From Formosa agariphila KMM 3901 (lineage in GTDB: Bacteria > Bacteroidota > Bacteroidia > Flavobacteriales > Flavobacteriaceae): a DNA stretch of 64,000 nt. Below, one piece after another: positions 7,731 through 16,522 of the stretch (position 1 is the first letter of the stretch; every line of letters begins with the position of its first letter). The DNA is taken from assembly GCF_000723205.1 (NCBI RefSeq), contig NZ_HG315671.1:1833351-1897350 (forward strand). Direction: 5' to 3'. The notes beneath the pieces were generated by a model. It made no database searches. It saw only the letters and a program-made list of their open reading frames with translations, and was not told the origin of the DNA. The translations under genes were made by a program, and so were the position numbers.

Positions 7731-8140
7731 ATGAAATTTCAAGACCAAACACTTGAAGTTAGCTACAAATCTGTAGTTATACTTCGCATTATGCTTAGCC
7801 TAATTTTTATAATAGCAAGCACCAATCATTTTTTAAATACCGAAAAAACGGTGAGCAGAATAGAAAATTCCTCAATGGGTTTTATTGGAAATATTCTAGG
7901 AACACCAGAAATAGCTGTGATTCTATCAGGAATTGTTATGCTAATTGCAGGCATTTCATTACTTCTTGGATTAAAACGAAAATGGCCTCAATAGTATTAA
8001 TAGCCGTTTTAATTCCTATTACGCTAACTGTACAAGTTGGACAAATGACAACGCTAGGTCCGCTTTTTAAAAATGTTGCTCTGCTTGGTGGACTTCTTTT
8101 TTTTAGTATGAATTCAAACTTAAACATTCAAAAACAATGA
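7731..8140 (+). pseudogene. DoxX-like membrane protein, split by a frameshift
   Basis: The first frame (7731-7994, 87 residues) covers two to three membrane helices and stops at GLKRKWPQ. The natural continuation, IVLIAVLIPITLTVQVGQMTTLGPLF then a last helix, lies in another frame (7982-8140). One extra base near 7985 would rejoin them as W-A-S-I-V into a ~136-residue DoxX-family protein. Either one base was lost here, it is a sequencing error, or the two parts are made separately from an ATG at 7982. It sits in the DoxD operon and its stop overlaps the next start (ATGA at 8137). Confidence 0.7.
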
Positions 8141-8559
8141 AAAATTCAATCTTATATATAACAACACTGTTCCTTTTACTTTGTGGAACATCTCAATTAC
8201 AAGCACAAGATATTAACTCTAAAAAGAATAATTATGTAGTGCTTTCAAAGAACATTCAACAACTAAAACCTGTTTTGCTAACAGCCAATGAACTGGCTAA
8301 AGAAGATGGGAAAAACTATGGTGCATTTTATGTTATTATTTGTGGTAAAACAGAGAATGATATCTCAAATAATTCAGATTTTAATGCCTTGCTAGAAGAA
8401 GCAAAAGCCCAAAAGGTGAACGTCTTTGTCTGTGGCATTTCACTGTCGAAATTTAATATAAATCCAGAATCCTTACCGAGTAATCTTGAAATAACACCGA
8501 ATGGTATTTTATATGGTTTTCAACTTAAAAAGAAAGGTTTTATAACACTTACAATTTAA
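8137..8559 (+). CDS. Secreted DsrE/F-like protein
   Basis: 140 residues with a signal peptide ending around LQAQD. The mature part has the small alpha/beta DsrE fold pattern: YGAFYVIICGKTEND, then a helix FNALLEEAKAQKVNVFVCGISLSKFNI and a final strand. DsrE-like proteins carry sulfur or sit beside sulfur enzymes; the Cys in VFVCGIS is at the usual position, though its role here is inferred. The ATG overlaps the preceding stop (ATGA), so it is translationally coupled to the DoxX frame and precedes DoxD by six bases. Confidence 0.75.
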   Translation: MKNSILYITTLFLLLCGTSQLQAQDINSKKNNYVVLSKNIQQLKPVLLTANELAKEDGKNYGAFYVIICGKTENDISNNSDFNALLEEAKAQKVNVFVCGISLSKFNINPESLPSNLEITPNGILYGFQLKKKGFITLTI

Positions 8560-8565
8560 TACATT

Positions 8566-9582
8566 ATGAAAACAGTACATATAAAAAATGATGCAGGGCT
8601 CTTGGCTCTAGCATTACGGTTAGTCGTAGGTTGGACGTATTTCTCGGCATTTTGGAGAAGAACCATATTGGCAGATAAACTAGATCCAGAAGTAGCTGGT
8701 TACATAGGCGAAAAGTTTAATGCTTTTTTACCGCATGCCTTAGGCATAAAACCTATTATACAATACTTGGTAGAGAACCCAGATGTGCTTTGGATAAACA
8801 TGGTAATATTTACTATTGTTGAAGGTGTTGTTGGGTTATTTATACTTTTTGGGTTATTTACTCGAATTATGAGTATTGGCGTATTTGGCTTAGCTATGGG
8901 AATTCTTTTGGGTTCGGGCTGGATAGGTACAACTTGCTTAGATGAATGGCAAATTGGTGTGTTAGGCATTGCTACCGGATTTGTTTTATTTTTAACTGGA
9001 AGTGGTAAATATTCTTTAGATAATTATTTAATGAAACGCAATTTCGCTTTCACCAAAACCAAATGGTTTAATTGGTTAGGTTCGGGACTTTTGCCTATAA
9101 AAGACAGTATTTTTCCTAAAGTCGTTTTAATAGGTTCGCTATTTATTTTTGGAATGACATTAATGACCAATCAAGTATTTCATGGCGGACTTTGGGGGAC
9201 GCTTCATAACAAATCGGTAAAACCAAAACTTGAAATAACGAATGGAGAAATTCAAAACAACACCCTTACTTTTGATGTCTTTAGAACCGAAGGCGTGGAT
9301 GTGTATGGTTCTTGGGTTATAAGTATTCATTTATATGACCAACAAAACAACTTAATATTAGAATATTCTCAAGAAGATTTAGCAATCTTAAACAAAACAA
9401 GTATTTCAAACTACTATGTTGCTAAAGTAAAACCAGGCACACACAGTTTGATTGTGCCTTTAGGTGCAAAAGCAAAACTTAATTTAGAACATGATAGTTT
9501 ATCAAACTTACCTAAAGGCATATATACGCTTAAAATTACAGACATAAGTGGAGCGTATTGGGTACATCAGATTGAAAAATAG
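8566..9582 (+). CDS. doxD: Thiosulfate:quinone oxidoreductase-like DoxD (DoxD + DoxA fusion)
   Basis: 338 residues. The N-terminal ~190 residues are the DoxD membrane domain with four or five helices (LALRLVVGWTYFSAFWRRTI, EGVVGLFILFGLFTRIMSIG). After another anchor (VVLIGSLFIFGMTLMTN) comes a DoxA-like extracytoplasmic beta domain of ~140 residues. In archaea DoxDA oxidises thiosulfate and reduces quinone; bacterial homologues are mostly annotated by similarity. With DsrE-like and DoxX-like neighbours it suggests sulfur or thiol oxidation at the inner membrane. A strong terminator follows, ending the operon. Confidence 0.85.
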   Translation: MKTVHIKNDAGLLALALRLVVGWTYFSAFWRRTILADKLDPEVAGYIGEKFNAFLPHALGIKPIIQYLVENPDVLWINMVIFTIVEGVVGLFILFGLFTRIMSIGVFGLAMGILLGSGWIGTTCLDEWQIGVLGIATGFVLFLTGSGKYSLDNYLMKRNFAFTKTKWFNWLGSGLLPIKDSIFPKVVLIGSLFIFGMTLMTNQVFHGGLWGTLHNKSVKPKLEITNGEIQNNTLTFDVFRTEGVDVYGSWVISIHLYDQQNNLILEYSQEDLAILNKTSISNYYVAKVKPGTHSLIVPLGAKAKLNLEHDSLSNLPKGIYTLKITDISGAYWVHQIEK

Positions 9583-9608
9583 CTAAACCTAATCATGTAT
9601 TAAAACAC

Positions 9609-9642
9609 AGGGCGTTTGGTGCTAAATCAAACGTCCTTTTTT
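9609..9642 (+). terminator. Rho-independent terminator after doxD
   Basis: A ten-base stem AGGGCGTTTG with CAAACGTCCT (one G-T pair), a nine-base loop and a run of T from 9637. Confidence 0.9.
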
Positions 9643-9751
9643 AGTTATAAAGTCCGCTAAATATAACCGTTAGCACTTAAGAAAAAATAAAAACAATTTG
9701 AGGAGAACTCGCATATAAATAATTGCTTAATTTAGAGGTAAATAAAGGGAG

Positions 9752-9835
9752 TTGAGTGTTTGCTTCGTCTGAATCTGTTAACGCCAGCTCGTTATGCTCG
9801 TATCTACCGGGAAATTCTTGTACGCAAACACTCAA
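9752..9835. repeat. Long hairpin with perfect 12-base arms
   Basis: TTGAGTGTTTGC at 9752-9763 and GCAAACACTCAA at 9824-9835 are perfect inverted copies around a 60-base centre. A CCGTTAGCA motif like that of the attC-like sites occurs just before it (about 9668). No protein is convincing here. Confidence 0.6.
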
Positions 9836-9877
9836 TTTGAACCTTAAAATCACATTGTACATAATTTAAATTGCCCC

Positions 9878-11107
9878 ATGAGATACATTTTTAAATTCAT
9901 AGTAGCTTTCACTTTCATTTTCTTTTCATGTTCAGATCAAGAGTCTTCAATAGATAAAACAGATGTAGAAATTAATCAAAAAAAAGTAAGGATTGGAGAC
10001 ACCATAACTGTAACCGGTAAAAATTTAGACATCATTTCACATTTTGCTTTCAATGGTACTCAAGCCAAGTCGTTTCTTGTAAGTTCGGAAGAAATGAAAG
10101 TGATTGTGCCTATTATTTATAATGAGGATTTCGATTTAATATCTTACCAAAATCATCAAATCATAGCGTCAACTCCCATGAAACTTATTGGGACTTTCCC
10201 ATTAAAATCTGGTTTACCCAGTGGGACAATTACGGGTATAAAAATGATTAATGAAGACATTGTTTATATCACCTTAGGTTCTAAATTATACAAAACTACT
10301 ACTGGTGGATCTGATTGGGATGAAATTAAAGATTTTAATGCTATTATAGCACACATGTATTTTATTGATGAAAATGAAGGTTGGATTGGAATTAATGATA
10401 ATTTCGATTATTATCTGTATTACACAAATGATGGTGGTGCTAGTTTTACTAAAATATTTGATCGTGGTTTATCTTACTCTCAAATTCTTGGTATACAATT
10501 TAGTACGCCAACCAATGGATGTTTAGTGAGTAATGTAGGAGAAATATACCATACAAATGACAATCTTAATTTTGATTTAATTTATAACTTTTCAACAAAT
10601 CCTGAAGGGGGAAATTATTCTTTTAATAGGTTTAGTTTATCTCATAACCATTTCATTGCTTCAGGTATAAACTACTCTAAAAGTAAATCTGTGCTACTAC
10701 AAGGCATAAATAATGTTTTTAGCTATACCATTCTAGAAAACGATACCGCTAGTAACACCGGTATTGAGAATATACAGCTTATTGAAGACACGCAAGCGTA
10801 CATGCTATATAAAGGAAACGCTTATTTTAATAGCAATATACTAAGCGGTAATTGGGAAGATCAGGGGGGTAATCAGGAAATAAGAGATTTTCATTTTATT
10901 GATAAAAGTAAAGGCATTGGGATAACAGAAACTATAAGTCAATTCCATAAAAGCCATGTTGTTTATGAAACTTATGATGGGGGAAAGACTTGGATAAACG
11001 AATATAGTTTTAGAAATTACGAGTATAGTACACATATCGATTTTTATAATAATACGGGGTTTATTACTGGAATAGATGGGAAGATTTGGAAACACATATT
11101 CGAATAA
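9878..11107 (+). CDS. Lipoprotein with IPT/TIG domain and YCF48/BNR-type repeats
   Basis: 409 residues. Signal peptide with lipobox FFSCS (Cys near 18). Residues ~30-100 form an IPT/TIG immunoglobulin-like domain (VRIGDTITVTGKNLD, FNGTQAKSF). The rest is a propeller-like series with BNR/YCF48 motifs: TTGGSDWDEI, TNDGGASFTKIF, TYDGGKTWINEY, and linking FIDENEGWIGI / FSTPTNGCLVS / FYNNTGFITG strands. Such proteins sit on the outer membrane surface and usually bind or display; no enzymatic residues are evident. Isolated gene, preceded by the long hairpin. Confidence 0.8.
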   Translation: MRYIFKFIVAFTFIFFSCSDQESSIDKTDVEINQKKVRIGDTITVTGKNLDIISHFAFNGTQAKSFLVSSEEMKVIVPIIYNEDFDLISYQNHQIIASTPMKLIGTFPLKSGLPSGTITGIKMINEDIVYITLGSKLYKTTTGGSDWDEIKDFNAIIAHMYFIDENEGWIGINDNFDYYLYYTNDGGASFTKIFDRGLSYSQILGIQFSTPTNGCLVSNVGEIYHTNDNLNFDLIYNFSTNPEGGNYSFNRFSLSHNHFIASGINYSKSKSVLLQGINNVFSYTILENDTASNTGIENIQLIEDTQAYMLYKGNAYFNSNILSGNWEDQGGNQEIRDFHFIDKSKGIGITETISQFHKSHVVYETYDGGKTWINEYSFRNYEYSTHIDFYNNTGFITGIDGKIWKHIFE

Positions 11108-11341
11108 ATACATACTACAAAGCCTGTAATTCATACAACATTTAGAGCTTAATTCACCTTTAAGTGATTTTAAACCTGCTGCATAAAATCTATCCGATTG
11201 AGTACACTGTCCTAGATTATTCTCTTTTAAAGTGGTTGCTTACGGAATTAACACTAATAAAATCAGTGTTTTAAGGTGATATATGCCTATATTTAAGATG
11301 AATAAAAGGCGTTAAGACGCACCAACAGAACCCGCCAACCC

Positions 11342-12116
11342 ATGATAAGATTCTTTAGAAAATTACGCTACGACCTTATGGGAATACACAAAAGTACTAA
11401 TCATACTTCGCCATTAGTACGGTATTTAAAATATGCTATCGGTGAAATAGCGCTTGTTGTTATAGGTATTTTGATTGCACTATCCATTAATAATTGGAAT
11501 GAACATAGAAGAACAAGTAATAATCAAGACACCTATTTAATTCTACTTAAAAAAGAAACACTTAATAATATAGAGGAATTAACAAAGGTAAAAACTAGAG
11601 TTAATGAGATGCTGAAAGCACAAAAAAAAACTTGTTCATATTATTGATATAAAAAGCGACACATTATCAGAAAAATATTTCGATAAGATATTAGCACTTG
11701 CTTTCGGACCTAAAACTAAATTCACCCTAGAAAACAGTGTATTTTCAGAATTAAAAACTACAGGAGAATTAAAGAACATTACTAATGAGAAAATAAGAAA
11801 AATGCTAGTTGGATTGGAACCACTTGTACACAGAGTAAAGGAACAAGAAGACAATGTAATTATTGCAAATGAACAAGGGAGAGAAGTTTTAATAGATGTC
11901 GGTAATATGGCTTCAATGATTACTAGTGCTGGTGTAGATGTTCCTAATTTATTTAATGAACAGGCTACTAATTTATCTATGCTGAATAACAGTAGGTTCA
12001 AAAATATTATTGCCATTTATATAGCAGAAACCGAGGTTAGTATTAATGAAAATTATCCAGCATTAGAAAAGCATTTAAATGTTCTAAATACCATGTTAGA
12101 TGAGGAACTAGACTAA
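11342..12116 (+). pseudogene. DUF6090-family membrane protein, frame broken at a nine-A run
   Basis: The first frame (11342-11647) has the typical DUF6090 start: MIRFFRKLRYDLM, then YLKYAIGEIALVVIGILIALSINNWNE with one membrane helix. It leaves the frame at AAAAAAAAA (11622-11630). The continuation (KLVHIIDIKSDTLSEKYFDK ... to 12116) is in the +1 frame and completes a normal ~257-residue protein. Eight A would restore the frame. Loss of function, slippage-based rescue and sequencing error all fit. Family function is unknown. Confidence 0.8.
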
Positions 12117-12958
12117 ATGAATAATAACTAAAACATATCGAAAAGATAAACATAGCACGACCAAATATATTAGCGACGGTTAACACAAAACTCATGAATT
12201 GGCTTGTTAAATTACTCCATGAATAGTAGTCATAAGAAATGGTTTTATTTGTAAGCATTAGTTTACTATGCTGTAGGAATAGCAAAGATATTATAACGCC
12301 TAAATAAGCCATATATTCAGATGGGCTTCGAGTCATCTTCGGCTTTTGTTCGGGAGATGATTTCGTTTATAAAAAAGCATTAAAATTATACCCGAATCTC
12401 TATCGAACATGACTCGAACAAGACTCGAACAAAACCCCTAGCAAAAACGGGTTCGATTCTGGGGTGAAAACGGACTTTTTTTTAAGAAATTTAGACTGAT
12501 AGTAGGCAGTAAAAACTAAAATTTTAGTCCGCTTTTTTCATACCATATGAAATAGTAGATTTTGTAGGACAATGTTATAGGTGCTAAGCTTAAAATCAGT
12601 ACAAATTAGCGATGTTTTGTAGGTTAAGTGTGTTTGGTTGTTCTCCTAATTGTAGTGTTCTAGAAGTGTTAGAGAACGAATAGTAGAGCGGAAGTAAACC
12701 AAATTAGTTGTATTTGTAAGTAAGTGTTTTTTATATATTTTGGTTTAGTTACGTAATTCTGAATTATATATATCTTATATTTGAGTGTGTATCCTGTTTA
12801 AATGCAATATATTAACACTGTAAAATGTAAATGTATGGAGGACTTGATTATTATACATTAAGACTTTTAGACAAACTTGGTTTGCTAATTTCGTTATAAA
12901 CTCACGATACTTTCTCTCTAATCATGATATTTTAGTATAACATAACACCATTTTAAAT
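12117..12958. other. 842-base stretch without a convincing gene
   Basis: AT-rich. It holds a near-tandem GACTCGAACAA repeat at about 12412-12432 and several TTCGGG/CGAAC motifs between 12336 and 12460, which resemble the sequence upstream of the DUF6266 gene (54525-54555). No terminator or RNA gene is evident. A minus-strand ORF (12043-12336) is judged spurious. Confidence 0.5.
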
Positions 12959-13144
12959 ATGAATTACAACATTAAAACCGGAATCATAATTTCTACAATT
13001 TTAATTTTATTATCAATGTTATCTTTGCAGTATAAAATAGTAGGGGCACAAACTGTTATAGATGTCTTTATAATGTCAGCTTTTATAGTAAACCTGTCCT
13101 TGATTTATAAAATCTTTCAAAAACAGAACAAGACTGAAAAATAA
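12959..13144 (+). CDS. Tiny two-helix membrane protein
   Basis: 61 residues: MNYNIKTG, then two hydrophobic helices (IIISTILILLSMLSL and VFIMSAFIVNLSLIY), then a basic tail FQKQNKTEK. The good start, clean membrane topology and position before a decayed attC-like element suggest a real cassette-type gene. No family recognised. Confidence 0.5.
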   Translation: MNYNIKTGIIISTILILLSMLSLQYKIVGAQTVIDVFIMSAFIVNLSLIYKIFQKQNKTEK

Positions 13145-13240
13145 AAAACGGTCTAAAATAACTTATAGCTTCAGTTTATAATATACCAGTATATATTAGT
13201 TACTAATGTGTGTTGAAGCTTTGAACTGTTGTGCTTAAAA

Positions 13241-13309
13241 GTTGTTGTATTTGGTTACGATATATTTACGCAACCCTACAACAAATTATATACAAACCCG
13301 TTTGCTGCA
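13241..13309. repeat. Decayed attC-like element
   Basis: The stretch 13269-13309 (GCAACCCTACAACAA, then TATATACAAACCCGTTTGC) closely resembles the right arm at 2955-2988. A local partner, TTGTTGTATTTGGTTACG at 13242-13259, pairs with its start. A full matching left arm is not found, so it looks worn. Confidence 0.4.
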
Positions 13310-13332
13310 TTTGAAATCATTAAATAAAAATT

Positions 13333-14286
13333 ATGATACTATCTTCAGTATTTATTATTGTAGGCTTTGCGAGTTTAATTTTTGGCGCAAATTGGCTAGT
13401 TGACGGTGCTACGTCATTAGCAAAAAAACATCATATTTCTGATTTAGTAATCGGACTCACCATTGTGGCCTTCGGAACGTCTGCCCCCGAATTGGTTGTT
13501 AATACTGTGGCGTCATTTCATGGGCATTCAGACATCGTCTTTGGAAATATTATTGGAAGCAATAATTTTAATTTGTTTATCATACTTGGAATCGCAGGTT
13601 TAATCTATCCCATTACAGTTCAGTCATCTACAGCTTGGAGAGAAATTCCAATTTCCTTACTTGTAGCCTTATTGCTTTTTGTACTAGCTAACGACTTTTT
13701 TAGTCATCAGCTTCCTGAAATCTCTAGAGTTGATGGAGTACTTTTATTGGTGGTATTTATTTGCTTTTTGTATTCTATTTTTAAGCAGTTGAAACAAGAC
13801 CCCATTGAAGCTATTAGTTACGAAAATAAATCTAATTTTAAGATTTGGAGTTTGGTAATATTGGGTATTGCAGGACTCATAATAGGAGGGAAGTTAGTTG
13901 TAGACCATAGTATAGATATAGCAACGAAACTAGGCGTGAGTCAAAAAATAATAGGATTAACCATAATTGCTGCAGGAACTTCGCTTCCAGAACTAGTTAC
14001 ATCGGTAGTTGCGGCTTTAAAAAAGAATAGCGATATCGCTATAGGAAATGTTATTGGCTCTAACATATTTAATGTGCTATTAATTCTTTCTATAAGCGCG
14101 TTTGTACATCCCATAACTTATAATCCGAATTTTAATCAAGATTTGTTCATCCTAATAGGTGGAACTGTGTTTCTAATACTAGCCATGTTTACAGGAACAC
14201 GAAAAAAACTTGACAGATGGGAAGCCTTTATATTGTTAAGCTTTTATGTTATTTATACCAGTTATTTAGTGATGAAAGAAATTTAA
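13333..14286 (+). CDS. Calcium/sodium antiporter, CaCA family (YrbG-like)
   Basis: 317 residues with about ten membrane helices in two inverted halves. Both halves have the alpha-repeat signature: GLTIVAFGTSAPELV (residues ~45-60) with GNIIGSNNFN, and GLTIIAAGTSLPELV (~205-220) with GNVIGSNIFN. The conserved Glu of each PEL motif is present and is needed for cation binding in this family. It would exchange Na+ (or K+) for Ca2+ at the inner membrane. Single gene; intact. Confidence 0.93.
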   Translation: MILSSVFIIVGFASLIFGANWLVDGATSLAKKHHISDLVIGLTIVAFGTSAPELVVNTVASFHGHSDIVFGNIIGSNNFNLFIILGIAGLIYPITVQSSTAWREIPISLLVALLLFVLANDFFSHQLPEISRVDGVLLLVVFICFLYSIFKQLKQDPIEAISYENKSNFKIWSLVILGIAGLIIGGKLVVDHSIDIATKLGVSQKIIGLTIIAAGTSLPELVTSVVAALKKNSDIAIGNVIGSNIFNVLLILSISAFVHPITYNPNFNQDLFILIGGTVFLILAMFTGTRKKLDRWEAFILLSFYVIYTSYLVMKEI

Positions 14287-14653
14287 TAAAGCTAAACATA
14301 CTACCTGCTTATCGGTTTAATGTTTAGTAAGTGCATATTAAAATTAGGTTTAATTTCATTTCATTTGGTAACATTTAGAGATATCAGGTGTTTTATCTTA
14401 TTTTTATTTGATAGATTTAATATCTAAAACACCTTAGTTTCTAATAAACTCAGACTTAAGATGAACAAAAGGGGTGATACCAAATAGAGCCCTGACATTT
14501 AAATGATGTACTGTTTTAATACAACCAATGCATCTTCAGCAATCAATATTAAAATAGATAATATGTGGTTGAAACGTTAAAAGGTAAGTGTATTACAACA
14601 GTACAGATATAAAACCGATTATAGAAAAGTTATGATGTAACAACCAACAAAAC
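14287..14653. other. Intergenic stretch, no feature seen
   Basis: 367 AT-rich bases between two plus-strand genes. No ORF, clear promoter box or hairpin-plus-T terminator stands out. Confidence 0.5.
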
Positions 14654-15163
14654 ATGAACACTATTAGAACACAACTGACTTTATTTATTGAAGTTTCACA
14701 AGAACACATTGAAACAGTAAGAGCCACATATAATCCAGAGCAATACAAATTAATTTCTGCACACATTACGCTGTGTCGCGAAGACGAGTTAAAACCCTTT
14801 GATGAAATTATTGAGCGTTTAAAATCCATGTATTTAAAACAACCTCTCCGTATTACCTTAGGCGCTCCCGAACGGTTCGCAAACGGAACAGGTGTTTTTT
14901 TACCCGCGACGGGACCTAATATTGAGTTTAAAACTTTAAGAGAAACAATCTTGGGTACAAAGCAGATTAATGAACACTATCCACATGTAACTTTAATGCA
15001 TCCACGTAATTCGACCTGTACAGATCCAGTATTTTCAGAAATTAAAAAACATAAATTCCCAACCGAATTATATTTTCATAAGATTAGTGTCATAGAACAA
15101 GTGCAAGATGGACCATGGCAAGTGTTAGATGACTATTATATTGCCGATAGAGTCGTTATTTAA
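14654..15163 (+). CDS. 2'-5' RNA ligase-type 2H phosphoesterase
   Basis: 169 residues. The two H-x-T/S motifs of the 2H superfamily are present: AHITLC (about residue 36) and PHVTLM (about residue 115), spaced as expected for the two-lobed fold. Such enzymes open or form 2',5'-phosphodiester or cyclic phosphate bonds in RNA or nucleotides; the true substrate is usually unknown. Single cytoplasmic gene with no operon partner. Confidence 0.82.
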   Translation: MNTIRTQLTLFIEVSQEHIETVRATYNPEQYKLISAHITLCREDELKPFDEIIERLKSMYLKQPLRITLGAPERFANGTGVFLPATGPNIEFKTLRETILGTKQINEHYPHVTLMHPRNSTCTDPVFSEIKKHKFPTELYFHKISVIEQVQDGPWQVLDDYYIADRVVI

Positions 15164-15490
15164 ATGTCATTACTAATTCAGAAATAGGATGCCCTGTCAT
15201 CCATTTAAAGCAGTAGAGATTCTAATATACTCATCACTTTTATAGTGTTAATCTTAAATATATTGACTAAATTTGAGATGCATAATTATTTTACACATGG
15301 CAGCCTATCACTTTTATTATACTACAAGAAAACCTTTAGGGGTGGCGCTGTCATTATCGTATTTACATGACGATATTTTTTTAAAAAATTCAAAAGAGTT
15401 TATTGATTAATCCCTGTTCCGACTCAAGGCAGGGCTACATTTAAATATTCTCAAAATTTCAATCTTATTTTCTTCTTATTACCATTTTAG

Positions 15491-15534
15491 CACTCAAAAA
15501 GAGGCGCTCAATATTATGCGCGCGGTTTTGAGTG
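15491..15534. repeat. Hairpin with 9-base arms in a 421-base gap
   Basis: CACTCAAAA (15491-15499) and TTTTGAGTG (15526-15534) pair perfectly, continued by GCGC/GCGC inside. It has no T run. The rest of 15164-15584 holds nothing else I can name. Confidence 0.5.
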
Positions 15535-15584
15535 ATTGAGTCAGAACGACATGGTATGAGGAAGGCGATTCAAAAAAAAATATT

Positions 15585-15959
15585 ATGTCAGAAAATGTAA
15601 TTTTAACCACAGGAATTTACGATATGATAAAAGATCATATCCGAAGAAAAAAAGTAAGCAAACAAGAAGAAGCACTTTTACTTTTAGAATTAAAAAACGC
15701 CAAACAAGTCCTTAGACGCGACTTACCAAATAATGTTGTTACGGTAAACCGACGTGTAAAAATTAAAGACCATACAGATAATAAAGAAAAAGAATACATG
15801 TTTGTGGCAACCACCAAAACAAATAATAAAAAAGGAAAATTATCTATTTTATGCGATGTTGCGGTGGCCACTATTGGTAGACAAGTAGGCGATATTATAC
15901 ATTGGCCTTTTAAGGATGGAGAACGAAAATTAGAGATTCTAATGGTTGAAACAATTTAA
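15585..15959 (+). CDS. GreA/GreB C-terminal-domain protein (Rnk-like)
   Basis: 124 residues. The C-terminal ~70 residues match the GreA/GreB FKBP-like domain: VVTVNRRVKIKD, then CDVAVATIGRQVGDIIHWPF with the PxxG-like turn typical of Gre and Rnk. The N-terminal helices (EEALLLLELKNAKQVLRRD) are short, as in Rnk, not the long Gre coiled coil with acidic tip, so it likely binds RNA polymerase without Gre's transcript-cleavage activity. Followed by a clear terminator. Confidence 0.75.
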   Translation: MSENVILTTGIYDMIKDHIRRKKVSKQEEALLLLELKNAKQVLRRDLPNNVVTVNRRVKIKDHTDNKEKEYMFVATTKTNNKKGKLSILCDVAVATIGRQVGDIIHWPFKDGERKLEILMVETI

Positions 15960-15974
15960 CCATCCACACAATAG

Positions 15975-16013
15975 AAAAAGAGTCTTTGCTAACCTAAGTA
16001 AAGGCTCTTTTTG
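15975..16013 (+). terminator. Terminator after the Rnk-like gene
   Basis: AAAAAGAG.CTTT pairs with AAAG.CTCTTTTT, giving a stem with one mismatch and a T tract at 16008-16012. Confidence 0.85.
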
Positions 16014-16034
16014 TATTTTAATGTAAATCTTACC

Positions 16035-16160
16035 AATCCTATTGTTTTGGAACAAAGATTATTTGTTAGCGAAAGTCAAGTAGGTGAGAAACTAAAAAAA
16101 AGAAATATTGATTTTAAACCTAATGATAATTTGCTGAGTGTGTTTTTGCAGCTCATCTAA
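16035..16160 (+). pseudogene. C-terminal relic paralogous to the downstream 392-residue secreted protein
   Basis: The frame 16035-16160 reads EQRLFVSESQVGEKLKKRNIDF, closely matching EQSLFVTKSRVGEKLKNGNIDF near the end of the next gene (about 17530-17600). No start or upstream domain is left. The following 16161-16522 has no recognisable gene. This points to an ancient duplication with loss of one copy. Confidence 0.75.
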
Positions 16161-16522
16161 GTTCATGAATCTGAACGAATTTTAAACTTCTTATGGATGA
16201 TAATTAGAAAATCACTTATATATTCGTAATACAGAAATCCTTCAGTAAAAATATGCGTCTCTTAATTTATACTTGCTTAATACTCGTGTCTCAAATGGGA
16301 TACGAGTATTAAAAGTTTCTGAAGTTGCTTCGGCTCATGAGCTTATGAATGTATTATTTGGAGACCATGACGATTTAATGGTGAGTAACGTAACCCTATG
16401 GAACTAAGTCAATAGACGTGTAGAAATTATATTTAAAAAAAACTAAAACAAACCTCGTCTGCAGGTATCAAGATTTTAATAAAAAAAGTTTTAAAAAAGT
16501 ACTGTAATAGCACATTCATAAT

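Noticed and set aside
9677-9862. 61-residue minus-strand ORF
   Set aside because: It lies across the 9752-9835 hairpin, has no family-like sequence and no start context.
12043-12336. 97-residue minus-strand ORF with hydrophobic stretches
   Set aside because: Overlaps the end of the DUF6090 gene; hydrophobicity is common in AT-rich frames and no good start or neighbour supports it.
12440-12475. tRNA T-loop-like GGGTTCGATTC
   Set aside because: The neighbouring bases do not form a five-pair T stem or acceptor, and no D or anticodon arm is present.
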